From Bacilli bacterium (GTDB lineage: Bacteria > Bacillota_I > Bacilli_A > RF39 > UBA660), in assembly GCA_024698845.1 (NCBI GenBank), contig JAILQR010000042.1, positions 1 through 10,261 on the forward strand: 10,261 bases of DNA. Reading direction: 5' to 3'. Numbering within the stretch: position 1 is the stretch's first letter; each line of letters opens with the position of its first letter. Positions 1 through 6,574 of this stretch are shown one piece after another. The position numbers and the translations under genes are program-made. Under the pieces are notes generated by a model. It saw only the letters and a program-made list of their open reading frames with translations. It was not told the DNA's origin and made no database searches.

Positions 1-576
1 CTTTCAATTGCAGGGGTATTATTTACAGGTTTAGTAGTAGGGCTTTATATGCTTATAGATTTTGATAGAGTACATAATGCAGTAATAAATATAATTCCAA
101 ATAAATATTGTAAAGACTGTTCTAATCTGCTTGATAAAATAGGAATAGAAATAAGAAAAACCGTTAATGGAACACTTTTAGTTGCTTTAATGGTTCTAGT
201 ATGTGATTCACTACTATTTATGATAATAGGTTTAGATTCTCCACTATTATTTGGAACTATATGTGGTTTAACAGATTTAATACCATATATTGGCCCTTAT
301 ATAGGAGGATTAATTGCTGTAGTAGTAGGTTTTAGTGAATCTAGTACTGTTGGAATAGGTGTACTTATATCTTGTTTTGTTGTACAAATAATTGAAAATA
401 ATATCTTGCAACCTATCGTTATGAGTAAGACAACAAAACTTCATCCTGTGCTTATAATTTGCGGTTTATTATTATTTGGCCATTTCTTTGGTATAACAGG
501 TATGATATTTGCAACTCCTGCTCTTACACTTATTAAGTGTATATATGAATATGTAAAGGATAAATATTTATCCTAA
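1..576 (+). CDS. AI-2E family transporter, C-terminal part (5' truncated by window)
   Basis: The reading frame is open from base 1 and ends at TAA 574-576, giving 191 residues. An internal ATG at 49 is not the true start, because the upstream codons already encode a hydrophobic helix (LSIAGVLFTGLVVGLY). This is the C-terminal half of a polytopic inner-membrane protein of the AI-2E/PerM family (PF01594). Visible family marks are a DLIPYIGPYIGG segment, an IIENNILQPIVM segment, an LHP motif (TTKLHPVLIICG) and a final helix with FGITGMIFATPALTLIK. About five hydrophobic segments are present. Members are annotated as autoinducer-2 exporters or permeases of varied substrate, so the substrate here is unknown. 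A gene of this family (yrrI) also lies near alaS in B. subtilis, which supports the call. No clear terminator follows. A 16-base palindrome at 558-573 lies just before the stop codon but has no T-run. Confidence 0.88.
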   Translation, partial: LSIAGVLFTGLVVGLYMLIDFDRVHNAVINIIPNKYCKDCSNLLDKIGIEIRKTVNGTLLVALMVLVCDSLLFMIIGLDSPLLFGTICGLTDLIPYIGPYIGGLIAVVVGFSESSTVGIGVLISCFVVQIIENNILQPIVMSKTTKLHPVLIICGLLLFGHFFGITGMIFATPALTLIKCIYEYVKDKYLS

Positions 577-581
577 AATAA

Positions 582-610
582 TTGATTATATAGATAAAAT
601 TTGTTAAAAT
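582..610 (+). promoter_or_regulatory. Sigma-A-type promoter of the alaS T-box transcript
   Basis: The -35 element is TTGATT at 582-587. A 17-base spacer follows, then the -10 element TAAAAT at 605-610, preceded by TGT at 602-604 (an extended -10). The predicted start near 617 falls right at the 5' foot of the folded T-box stem I (618-622), so promoter and leader support each other. The same TGTTAAAAT element with the same spacer length recurs upstream of ireB. Confidence 0.7.
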
Positions 611-616
611 ACTTGC

Positions 617-824
617 GTAATCAATGAATTAGGAATTAATAAAAGTTATTTTTTAGAGAGCTTATGTTTGGTGAAAATAAGTAAATGGTTTTTATTATCA
701 GCTACCTAAGGAGATTAATCGGAGTAGTTTTATTTCCCTTCGTTATCAAATAATTAAGTAAAAATAAGGATGGTACCGCATTTATTGCTCCTTGATGGTG
801 TAATAAATGTGGTTTTTATTTTTT
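617..824 (+). promoter_or_regulatory. T-box riboswitch leader, alanine specifier (GCT)
   Basis: This leader senses uncharged tRNA-Ala and prevents premature termination when alanine charging falls. The fold below was worked out by eye. The stem I base pairs 618-622 with 713-717. A kink-turn-like internal loop contains GA on the 5' side (626-627) and GGA on the 3' side (710-712). The next helix pairs 629-633 with 705-709. An asymmetric specifier loop has 634-636 opposite 698-704, with GCT at 701-703 followed by A704. A helix of 637-644 with 690-697 follows. AGAGAG lies at 655-660. The distal hairpin pairs 661-665 with 677-681 and has GGTG at 670-673 in its loop. CGGAG lies at 720-724. The T-box TGGTACCGC is at 771-779. 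The antiterminator helix pairs AAGG 766-769 with CCTT 790-793 and competes with the terminator. The alanine specifier agrees with alaS being the second gene downstream. Confidence 0.93.
776..824 (+). terminator. Rho-independent terminator of the T-box leader
   Basis: An 11-pair stem (776-786 with 802-812, one G-T wobble) is followed by a T-rich tract at 813-824. The 5' arm shares CCGC with the T-box sequence, and the antiterminator's CCTT (790-793) sits in its loop. The antiterminator and terminator are therefore mutually exclusive, as expected for transcriptional T-box control. Confidence 0.9.
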
Positions 825-841
825 AGGAAGGATTAAAAAAT

Positions 842-1372
842 ATGAAAGTATATGTTATAGCAGGAAAAGCAGGATCTGGTAAGAATACCAGTGCAAATTA
901 TATTAAGGAATATTATGAAGAAAAGGGTAAAAAAGTAGTTATTACAGAAATATCTAAATATTTAAAACTTTTTGCTTATGAACTACTAAACTGGGATGGT
1001 AAAAGAGAAACTAAACCTAGAAAGTTTTTACAAGACGTTGGTTCATATATTAGATATGAAGCGTTCGATGAGGATTTCTTAATAAATAGATTGGTTGAAG
1101 ATGTCAAAATATATGAAAAATATGTTGATGTTGTTATTGTTGCTGATGCTAGACTTCCAAGAGAAATAGATGACCTAAAAAATGAATATAATGCAACTGC
1201 AATTAAAATCATAAATAAATTTAATGATTATGAATTAAAGAATGAAGAAAAAGTTCATGAAACAGAAGTTGCTCTTAATAGTTATGATAAATTTGATTAC
1301 GTTATAGAAAATGAAACATTTAACAAATTAAAAGAAGATATTTACAAATTAGTAGAAGAGGTAGAAAAATAA
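842..1372 (+). CDS. Small P-loop kinase, phage-type dNMP kinase-like
   Basis: This is a cytosolic protein of 176 residues. A Walker A loop lies at residues 8-16 (GKAGSGKNT). A Walker B-like strand ends in D101 (VVIVAD), followed by AR and an acidic LPREID stretch. HETE (139-142) precedes a YDKFDYVIENE segment. The sequence RKFLQDVGSYIR followed by a D-R-x-P-x-E element and an H-x-(S/T)-E block resembles phage and bacterial deoxynucleoside monophosphate kinases of the P-loop nucleotide kinase superfamily. The expected activity is phosphate transfer from ATP to a small phosphorylated substrate, but the substrate cannot be read from the sequence. The start is fixed by AGGAAGGA (825-832) nine bases upstream. 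The stop overlaps the alaS start by one base (TAATG). The gene is the first one behind the alanine T-box, so it should be induced on alanine starvation. A dephospho-CoA kinase or adenylate kinase is less likely because their signature motifs are missing. Confidence 0.65.
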   Translation: MKVYVIAGKAGSGKNTSANYIKEYYEEKGKKVVITEISKYLKLFAYELLNWDGKRETKPRKFLQDVGSYIRYEAFDEDFLINRLVEDVKIYEKYVDVVIVADARLPREIDDLKNEYNATAIKIINKFNDYELKNEEKVHETEVALNSYDKFDYVIENETFNKLKEDIYKLVEEVEK

Positions 1373-3117
1373 TGAAGAATTTAAAAGACTTATATATAGA
1401 TTTTTTTGTAAGCAAAGGACATAAACAAATTCCTTCTGCTCCAGTTGTACCTGAAAATGATCCATCAGTACTTTTTAATACCGCAGGTATGCAACCATTA
1501 ATTCCATATTTAATGGGCCAAAAACATCCATACGGTACAAGACTATGTGATTATCAAAAATGCATTAGAACAAATGATTTGGATGCTATTGGTGATTCAT
1601 ATCACCACACATTCTTTGAAATGCTTGGTAACTGGTCACTTGGAGACTACTTTAAAGAAGAATCAATTAATTGGAGTTTTGAATTTTTAACTAAAGTTTT
1701 AAATATACCTGTTGAAAGATTAGCTGTTACAGTATTTGCAGGTAATGATTTAATACCATTTGATGAAACATCACATGATATTTGGAGAAGCCTTGGAATT
1801 CCTGAGGAAAGAATAGCAAGAACAGTTGAAGATAACTTCTGGATTGCTGGTGAAACAGGACCTTGTGGTTCAGATACTGAAATATTCTATTTTAGAAGTA
1901 ATGATGAAATTCCTTCTAAGTTTGACCCTGAAGATGAAAGATGGGTAGAAATTTGGAACAATGTATTTATGGAATTTGAAAAACATTCAGATGGTACCGT
2001 AACATATCTACCAAACAAAAACGTAGATACTGGTATGGGATTTGAAAGAACAACAGCTATTCTTGAAGGTAAAACTGATAACTATGCATCATCTGCATGG
2101 ACTCCTGTAATTGATATTATTAAAGAAGTATCTAACTTACCTTATGAAGGTTATGAAAAATCAATGAGAATTATTGCTGATCATATTAGAACTGCTGTAT
2201 TTATTTTAGCTGACCCAGCAGGAATAAAACCATCTAATACAGACCAAGGTTATATTTTAAGAAGATTAATAAGAAGAGCTATTAGACACGCTAAAAAATT
2301 AGGTATTGATATTAATAGTAACTGGGAAGAATTAATTGCATCTAAAATTTTAGATATGTATGAAACATACTATCAAGAATTAAAAGATAATAGAAATATT
2401 GTTCTTGAAGGTTTAAAAAATGAAAAAGTTAAATTTAATAGAACATTAGAAAAAGGATTAAGAGAATTTGAAAAAGTAACAAAAGATAATAAAGACATTG
2501 ATGGAACAACTGCTTTCCATTTATTTGATACTTTTGGATTCCCAATAGAACTTACTTGCGAACTCGCAGATGATAAAGGTTTAAAAGTTGATGTTGAAGG
2601 ATATAAAAATAAATTTAAAGAACATCAAGAACTATCAAGAACCGCATCTCAAGGTAAATTTAAAGGTGGACTTGCTGGTAATGGTGAAATCGAAACTAAA
2701 TACCATACTGCAACACACTTACTTAATGCTGCACTTAAACTTGTTGTTGGACCAGATGTTCATCAAAAAGGTTCTAACATAACATCTGAAAGAATGCGTT
2801 TTGATTTTTCTTGTGATCATAAATTAACTGATGAAGAAAAACAAAAAGCAGAAGAAATAGTAAATAACTGGATTAAAGAAGATTTAGAAGTTACAGTTAA
2901 AGAAATGAGCAAAGAAGAAGCTATTAATTCTGGTGCAGAATGTATGTTCATTGAAAAGTATCCTGATGTAGTTACAGTTTACTATATTGGAGATGTATCA
3001 AAAGAGTTATGTGGAGGGCCTCATGTTAAGAAAACAGGAGAACTTGGACACTTTAAAATAGTTAAAGAAGAAGCATCATCTCAAGGTGTAAGACGTATTA
3101 AAGCAATTCTTGAATAA
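1372..3117 (+). CDS. alaS: Alanyl-tRNA synthetase, compact form without C-Ala domain
   Basis: The enzyme attaches alanine to tRNA-Ala in the cytosol. It has 581 residues, against about 870-880 for the usual bacterial enzyme. The class II catalytic core occupies roughly residues 1-250: RTNDLDAIGDSYHHTFFEML with GNWSLGDYFK (67-95) is the motif 2 region, and GMGFERT (221-227) is motif 3. The tRNA-recognition region (about 255-425) includes DHIRTAVFILADPAGIKPSN and YILRRLIRRAIRH. The editing site has HTATH (445-449) and CGGPH (547-551), the HxxxH/CxxxH zinc motif, and the protein ends at VRRIKAILE. Two parts seem missing: the beta-barrel insert before HxxxH (the join is near KFKGGLAGNG, 429-438) and the whole C-terminal coiled coil and C-Ala domain. 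No frameshift is evident, since the stop is followed at once by a promoter and ireB. GAGGT (1358-1362) serves as ribosome site. Similar short forms are, as I recall, typical of Patescibacteria. Confidence 0.96.
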   Translation: MKNLKDLYIDFFVSKGHKQIPSAPVVPENDPSVLFNTAGMQPLIPYLMGQKHPYGTRLCDYQKCIRTNDLDAIGDSYHHTFFEMLGNWSLGDYFKEESINWSFEFLTKVLNIPVERLAVTVFAGNDLIPFDETSHDIWRSLGIPEERIARTVEDNFWIAGETGPCGSDTEIFYFRSNDEIPSKFDPEDERWVEIWNNVFMEFEKHSDGTVTYLPNKNVDTGMGFERTTAILEGKTDNYASSAWTPVIDIIKEVSNLPYEGYEKSMRIIADHIRTAVFILADPAGIKPSNTDQGYILRRLIRRAIRHAKKLGIDINSNWEELIASKILDMYETYYQELKDNRNIVLEGLKNEKVKFNRTLEKGLREFEKVTKDNKDIDGTTAFHLFDTFGFPIELTCELADDKGLKVDVEGYKNKFKEHQELSRTASQGKFKGGLAGNGEIETKYHTATHLLNAALKLVVGPDVHQKGSNITSERMRFDFSCDHKLTDEEKQKAEEIVNNWIKEDLEVTVKEMSKEEAINSGAECMFIEKYPDVVTVYYIGDVSKELCGGPHVKKTGELGHFKIVKEEASSQGVRRIKAILE

Positions 3118-3138
3118 AGTATAAATAAATGTTAAAAT
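3110..3138 (+). promoter_or_regulatory. Candidate sigma-A-type promoter for the ireB operon
   Basis: The -35 element TTGAAT (3110-3115) overlaps the alaS stop codon. After a 17-base spacer comes TAAAAT (3133-3138), preceded by TGT (3130-3132), an extended -10. The predicted start near 3145 gives a leader of roughly 20 bases before ireB. Element and spacing match the alaS promoter. It would let the downstream operon be expressed independently of the alanine T-box, although read-through from alaS remains possible because no terminator separates them. Confidence 0.6.
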
Positions 3139-3151
3139 TAACTTATAAATT

Positions 3152-3157
3152 GAGGTG
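3152..3157 (+). promoter_or_regulatory. Ribosome binding site that fixes the ireB start
   Basis: GAGGTG lies six bases upstream of ATG 3164. An in-frame GTG at 3155 would give three extra residues, but it lies inside this Shine-Dalgarno sequence and so cannot be the start it serves. Confidence 0.8.
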
Positions 3158-3163
3158 AAGCTT

Positions 3164-3400
3164 ATGGATAAAACAAGTTTATATAACGTTTCATTAATTA
3201 AAAGAGAAGCCATAGCACAAACTTTAAAAGAAGTTTATGCAGCTTTAGAAGAAAGAGGATATAATCCAGTAAATCAAATAGTTGGATATCTAATTAGTGG
3301 TGATCCTGGATATATTTCTAGCTATAAAGATGCAAGAAGTAAAATGGTAGCTCTTGATAGAAGTGAAGTAGTAATGCTTCTTTTATTGGAGTTTATATAG
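3164..3400 (+). CDS. ireB: IreB family regulatory phosphoprotein (UPF0297)
   Basis: This small cytosolic protein of 78 residues belongs to the IreB/YrzL family. In Enterococcus faecalis, IreB is a substrate of the PASTA-type Ser/Thr kinase IreK and acts negatively in cephalosporin resistance. Family marks are EVYAALEERGYNPVNQIVGY, LISGDPGYISSYKDAR and a final hydrophobic helix (DRSEVVMLLLLEFI). The N-terminus carries T4 and S5, in the region where the enterococcal protein is phosphorylated on threonines. Whether a cognate kinase exists here cannot be seen. The family's usual length is about 80-90 residues. The stop codon TAG overlaps the GTG start of ruvX by one base. Conserved linkage with ruvX and yrzB supports the call. 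Confidence 0.95.
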   Translation: MDKTSLYNVSLIKREAIAQTLKEVYAALEERGYNPVNQIVGYLISGDPGYISSYKDARSKMVALDRSEVVMLLLLEFI

Positions 3401-3819
3401 TGAGATATTTAGGCCTAGATCTTGGAACCAAGACTTTAGGAGTAGCTATTACTGATAGAAGTGGTATTTTATCATCTCCACTTAAAACAATTAGATTTCC
3501 TTTTGAAAACTATAATGAAGCAGCTAAATTATTAAAAGAAATAATCGATGAATATAACATTAAAACAGTTGCTTTAGGACTTCCACTTAACATGGATGGT
3601 TCAAAAGGATTTGCATCTGAAAGATCTTTAAATTTTAAAAAGATTTTAGAGGATGAGTTCGGCCTTGAAGTCGAATTAATAGATGAACGTTTAACAAGTA
3701 TCCAAGCTCACAGTATATTAAGTGATAATGGCAAAAAAGAAATAGAACATAAGAAAAATGTTGATGCTGTTGCAGCAACACTTATTCTTGAAACATATTT
3801 AAAAAAGAAAGGAATGTAA
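3400..3819 (+). CDS. ruvX: YqgF/RuvX family nuclease (putative Holliday junction resolvase)
   Basis: This protein of 139 residues has an RNase H-like fold and is of normal family length. Acidic positions expected in the active site are D7 in YLGLDLGTKTLGVAITD, the D95-E96 pair in IDERLTS, and D122 in VDAVAATLILETYL. GLPLNMDGSKG (60-70) is also typical. The family is annotated as a putative Holliday junction resolvase; the E. coli member has been tied to processing the 5' end of 16S rRNA precursor, so the in vivo role may be rRNA maturation. The start is GTG at 3400 (TAGTG overlap with ireB), with GGAG at 3388-3391 eight bases upstream. An ATG start is not available at this N-terminus, which begins MRYLGLDLG like its relatives. 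Confidence 0.95.
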   Translation: MRYLGLDLGTKTLGVAITDRSGILSSPLKTIRFPFENYNEAAKLLKEIIDEYNIKTVALGLPLNMDGSKGFASERSLNFKKILEDEFGLEVELIDERLTSIQAHSILSDNGKKEIEHKKNVDAVAATLILETYLKKKGM

Positions 3820-3822
3820 ATA

Positions 3823-4110
3823 ATGAAAAAGAAAAAAGAATATGATTATTTTACTGTTAAAGATAGTAAAGGTAATGAAATTGAATACGAAATATTATTT
3901 ACATTCGAATCTGAAGATACAAGTAAAAGTTATATCGTTTATACTGACAATGAAACAGATAAAGACGGTATGATTAAAACTTATGCATCAAGTTATACAG
4001 AAAATGACGGGGTTTTGAACTTAACAAAAATAGAAGACGAAAAAGAATGGAATGTCGTTGAAAAAATATTAGAGCAAGCATCAGAAGAGATGACTAATAA
4101 CGATAATTAA
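3823..4110 (+). CDS. yrzB: DUF1292 protein (UPF0473, YrzB family)
   Basis: This is an acidic, soluble 95-residue protein of the DUF1292 family (PF06949). Its biochemical function is not known. The recognisable core is KDSKGNEIEYEILFTFE, SKSYIVYTDNETD and a tail with EDEKEWNVVEKILEQ, matching YrzB in length and layout. It sits three bases after the ruvX stop with AAAGGA (3808-3813) as ribosome site, in the same position as in many Bacillota. A first run of lysines (MKKKKEYDYF) is unremarkable given the base composition. The conserved ireB-ruvX-yrzB trio is the main clue to its role, but no specific function can be inferred from the sequence. Confidence 0.9.
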   Translation: MKKKKEYDYFTVKDSKGNEIEYEILFTFESEDTSKSYIVYTDNETDKDGMIKTYASSYTENDGVLNLTKIEDEKEWNVVEKILEQASEEMTNNDN

Positions 4111-4123
4111 GAAGGTATATATA

Positions 4124-5200
4124 ATGAAGAAAAAAATAATTATATGTGTATCACTTCTTATTCTTTTTTTTGTAATAGGTATTCTTATTTTAATAATAGG
4201 TGCAAGACCAGTTAACAAAAAAGATAATACTGAAGTGATATTTACAATCGACCGTGGAGAATCTAAAACAAGTGTAATAAATAGACTTGCTGATAAAGAT
4301 AATAATTTAATTAGAAGCAAATTTAGTGCATATACTTATATTATTTTACATGGTAATATGTCACTTCAATCAGGAACATATTCTTTAAATAGAACTATGT
4401 CTACTGGAAAGATATTAAAGAAATTTCATGATGGTGAAATAGTTGATACAAGAAAAACTGCCACATTAAAATTTATTGAAGGCCAAAGGTTATCAGAATA
4501 TGCTGATACAATTGCTAAATTCATAAATGAAAATAATGAAGGTAGTAAAATTACTAAAGATGATGTTTTAAAAGAAATATCAGATACTGAATATGTTAAG
4601 GGATTAATAAAAGATTATTGGTTCTTAACTGATGAAGTATTAGATCCAGAAATCTATTATCCTTTAGAAGGATACTTACATCCAAATACATATGAATTTT
4701 ATACAACAGCAACAGCAAAAGATATTGTTAAAAGAATGCTTGATGCAACATCAAACAGATTAGAAGAATATAAAGATGAAATTACTGCATCTGGTCATAC
4801 TGTTCATGAAATATTATCTGCTGCAGCAATAATTGAAAAAGAAGCTAATTCAACAGAAGATAGAAAAAAAGTAAGTCAAGTAATATATAAAAGATTAGAA
4901 AAAGGTATGTCACTTGGAATGGATGTTACTGCATATTATGCAGCTAAAGCTGATCTTAAAGATGACTATATGTATGCATGGAATAACTTACCAAGCAAAT
5001 ACAACACAAGAAATATTAATAATATAGGGCTTCCAATAGGACCTATTTGTAATCCATCAATATCAAGTATTAAAGCAGCACTTGAACCAAGCAATACAAA
5101 TTATTTATATTTCTATGCAGATATGAAAACTGGTAAAGTATATTTTGCAGAAGATTATAATGGATTTATTGAAATCCAAAGGAATTTAGGTGTTAAATAA
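4124..5200 (+). CDS. mltG: Endolytic murein transglycosylase MltG (YceG-like)
   Basis: MltG cuts nascent glycan strands and so sets peptidoglycan chain length. The protein has 358 residues, close to the B. subtilis homologue YrrL. A single N-terminal membrane anchor (about residues 4-26) follows a MKKK start, with the rest outside. A LysM-like region with FIEGQRLSEYA (117-126) precedes PLEGYLHPNTYEF (180-192), a family hallmark. The likely catalytic glutamate is E238 in AAAIIEKEA, equivalent to E. coli E218. IGLPIGPICNPSISSIKAAL (301-320) closes the active-site region. Where many relatives have SDPTV, this protein reads GMDVTAYYA (265-273). AAGAAGG (4109-4115) is the ribosome site. The gene implies that the organism makes peptidoglycan. 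The stop overlaps the trmR start by one base. Confidence 0.95.
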   Translation: MKKKIIICVSLLILFFVIGILILIIGARPVNKKDNTEVIFTIDRGESKTSVINRLADKDNNLIRSKFSAYTYIILHGNMSLQSGTYSLNRTMSTGKILKKFHDGEIVDTRKTATLKFIEGQRLSEYADTIAKFINENNEGSKITKDDVLKEISDTEYVKGLIKDYWFLTDEVLDPEIYYPLEGYLHPNTYEFYTTATAKDIVKRMLDATSNRLEEYKDEITASGHTVHEILSAAAIIEKEANSTEDRKKVSQVIYKRLEKGMSLGMDVTAYYAAKADLKDDYMYAWNNLPSKYNTRNINNIGLPIGPICNPSISSIKAALEPSNTNYLYFYADMKTGKVYFAEDYNGFIEIQRNLGVK

Positions 5201-5796
5201 TGAAACAATTTATTATTGATATGGAAAACTATGCTAATGAGCATAATGTTCCAATTATAGAAAAAGATTCAATAGCGTTTATTATGAAGTATATTAAAGC
5301 TCATAATATTAAAAATGTTTTAGAAATAGGTAGTGCTATTGGTTATTCAGCAATATTAATGGCAAGTGCATCACAAGATGTATATGTAACAACAATTGAA
5401 AGAGACGAAGCAAGATATATGGAATGTTTAAAAAACGTTAAAGCTTGTGGTCTTGATAAAAAAATTAATGTTGTATATCAAGATGCTCTTGAAGTAAATT
5501 TATCAAATGTTGAATATGATTTAATATTTATTGATGCTGCAAAAGGTCAATATACTAAATTTTTTGAAAAATTCAAATACTTTTTATCAAAAGATGGAAC
5601 TATTATTACAGATAACTTAAAGTTCCATGGACATGTTGGAAAATCAAATAGAATTGAAAGTAGCAACTTAAGAAACCTTGTTAAAAAGATTGAAGGATAT
5701 ATTGAATTTTTACAAGATAATAAAGAATTTGATACTAAATTTTACGATGTAGGAGACGGACTTTCAGTTTCTGTTCGTCATAACGACAATGAATAA
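5200..5796 (+). CDS. trmR: tRNA 5-hydroxyuridine methyltransferase TrmR (YrrM)
   Basis: This SAM-dependent, class I (Rossmann) O-methyltransferase of 198 residues acts in the cytosol. Motif I is VLEIGSAIGYSAI (40-52), the acidic end of strand 2 is TIERDE (65-70), and YDLIFIDAAKGQY (106-118) and ITDN (136-139) follow. D112, D138 and N139 are the probable metal ligands of the catechol-methyltransferase-like family. The B. subtilis homologue YrrM/TrmR converts 5-hydroxyuridine to 5-methoxyuridine at tRNA position 34. Assignment to this substrate rests mainly on the position directly before the two TrhP-like genes, since sequence alone would give only an O-methyltransferase. AGGTG (5188-5192) lies seven bases before the ATG. 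The 3' end overlaps trhP1 by eight bases. Confidence 0.9.
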   Translation: MKQFIIDMENYANEHNVPIIEKDSIAFIMKYIKAHNIKNVLEIGSAIGYSAILMASASQDVYVTTIERDEARYMECLKNVKACGLDKKINVVYQDALEVNLSNVEYDLIFIDAAKGQYTKFFEKFKYFLSKDGTIITDNLKFHGHVGKSNRIESSNLRNLVKKIEGYIEFLQDNKEFDTKFYDVGDGLSVSVRHNDNE

Positions 5797-6574
5797 ATTA
5801 TTAGTGCTTGTACAAAACGAATCAATCATTAAGAAGGTAAAGGAAGTAGAAAAAGCTACTTTCCTTTTTCCACTTGAAGGGTATTCAGTTGGTTATCCCG
5901 TTACTTATAAATTAAGTGATATTGAAGAGTTTGGTGCATATATATTAGTTAATAGATTGCTTGATGAAAATTCTATATTATCTTTAAAAGAAGAATTTAA
6001 AAATTTTCCAAAGAATATCAAAGGAATCGTCTTTGAAGACTTGGGAGTTATAGAACTTGTAAAAGATTTAGATATAACTAAAATCTTATGGCAAAACCAT
6101 TTAAATGACAGTTATTTAACAGTAAATGGTTTCTTAAAATACGTTGATAGTATGATGGTATCAACTGACATTACTTTAGATGAAATTAAATTAATTTTAT
6201 CTAAAGCAGATAAACCATTAGTCCTTCCTATATTTGGATATACTCCAGTTATGTATTCACGACGTCATTTAGTATCCAACTTTAATTTAAATTATAATGA
6301 AAATGTAACTAATCCAAACATTATCAAGGAAGAAGTTCTTAAAGATGAATTTAAAATATATGAAAATGAATATGGTACACAGTTATTTTCTAATAAATTA
6401 TATAATGGTAAAAAGTTAAGAGATTATGATGCGCTTTACTATTTTGTAAATACAGTATTTGTATCTGATGAAGATGTTATATCATTTTTAAAAGATGAAG
6501 AATTATCTGTTTCATATGATGATGGTTTCTTAAACAAAAAAACTATCTATAAATTAAAGGATGGTGATAAATAA
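5789..6574 (+). CDS. trhP1: TrhP1-like U32 family protein (YrrN homologue), divergent and short
   Basis: This 261-residue protein is shorter than B. subtilis YrrN (about 309) and much diverged. Its best landmark is a segment near residues 148-163 (FGYTPVMYSRRHLVSN), which resembles the U32 region where active subunits carry GxxCxxxSGRC. It contains no cysteine at all, so it cannot bind the Fe-S cluster expected in the partner TrhP2. In B. subtilis the YrrN/YrrO (TrhP1/TrhP2) pair makes 5-hydroxyuridine at tRNA position 34 using prephenate. The assignment here comes from weak family resemblance plus exact gene order. It begins inside the 3' end of trmR (eight-base overlap) with no good Shine-Dalgarno, so translation probably depends on ribosomes finishing trmR. 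It ends with a TAATG overlap into trhP2, consistent with equal expression of two subunits. Confidence 0.75.
   Translation: MNKLLVLVQNESIIKKVKEVEKATFLFPLEGYSVGYPVTYKLSDIEEFGAYILVNRLLDENSILSLKEEFKNFPKNIKGIVFEDLGVIELVKDLDITKILWQNHLNDSYLTVNGFLKYVDSMMVSTDITLDEIKLILSKADKPLVLPIFGYTPVMYSRRHLVSNFNLNYNENVTNPNIIKEEVLKDEFKIYENEYGTQLFSNKLYNGKKLRDYDALYYFVNTVFVSDEDVISFLKDEELSVSYDDGFLNKKTIYKLKDGDK

Noticed and set aside
558..573. Perfect 16-base palindrome GGATAAATATTTATCC as a terminator of the AI-2E gene
   Set aside because: It is within the coding sequence, AT-only in the centre, and has no T-run after it. A weak hairpin is possible but termination is not supported.
976..1212. Minus-strand open frame of 78 codons
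   Set aside because: It lies fully inside the kinase gene on the opposite strand, has no ribosome site and a serine-rich composition typical of antisense shadows.
2588..2782. Plus-strand open frame of 64 codons in another frame of alaS
   Set aside because: It lies wholly inside the recognisable AlaRS coding sequence, including the HxxxH region; lysine/leucine-rich shadow translation.
3155..3163. GTG at 3155 as the start of ireB
   Set aside because: The GTG is part of the Shine-Dalgarno GAGGTG that serves ATG 3164.
4081..4320. Minus-strand open frame of 79 codons
   Set aside because: It is antisense to the yrzB end and the mltG start; its hydrophobic look mirrors the mltG anchor segment and it has no family features.
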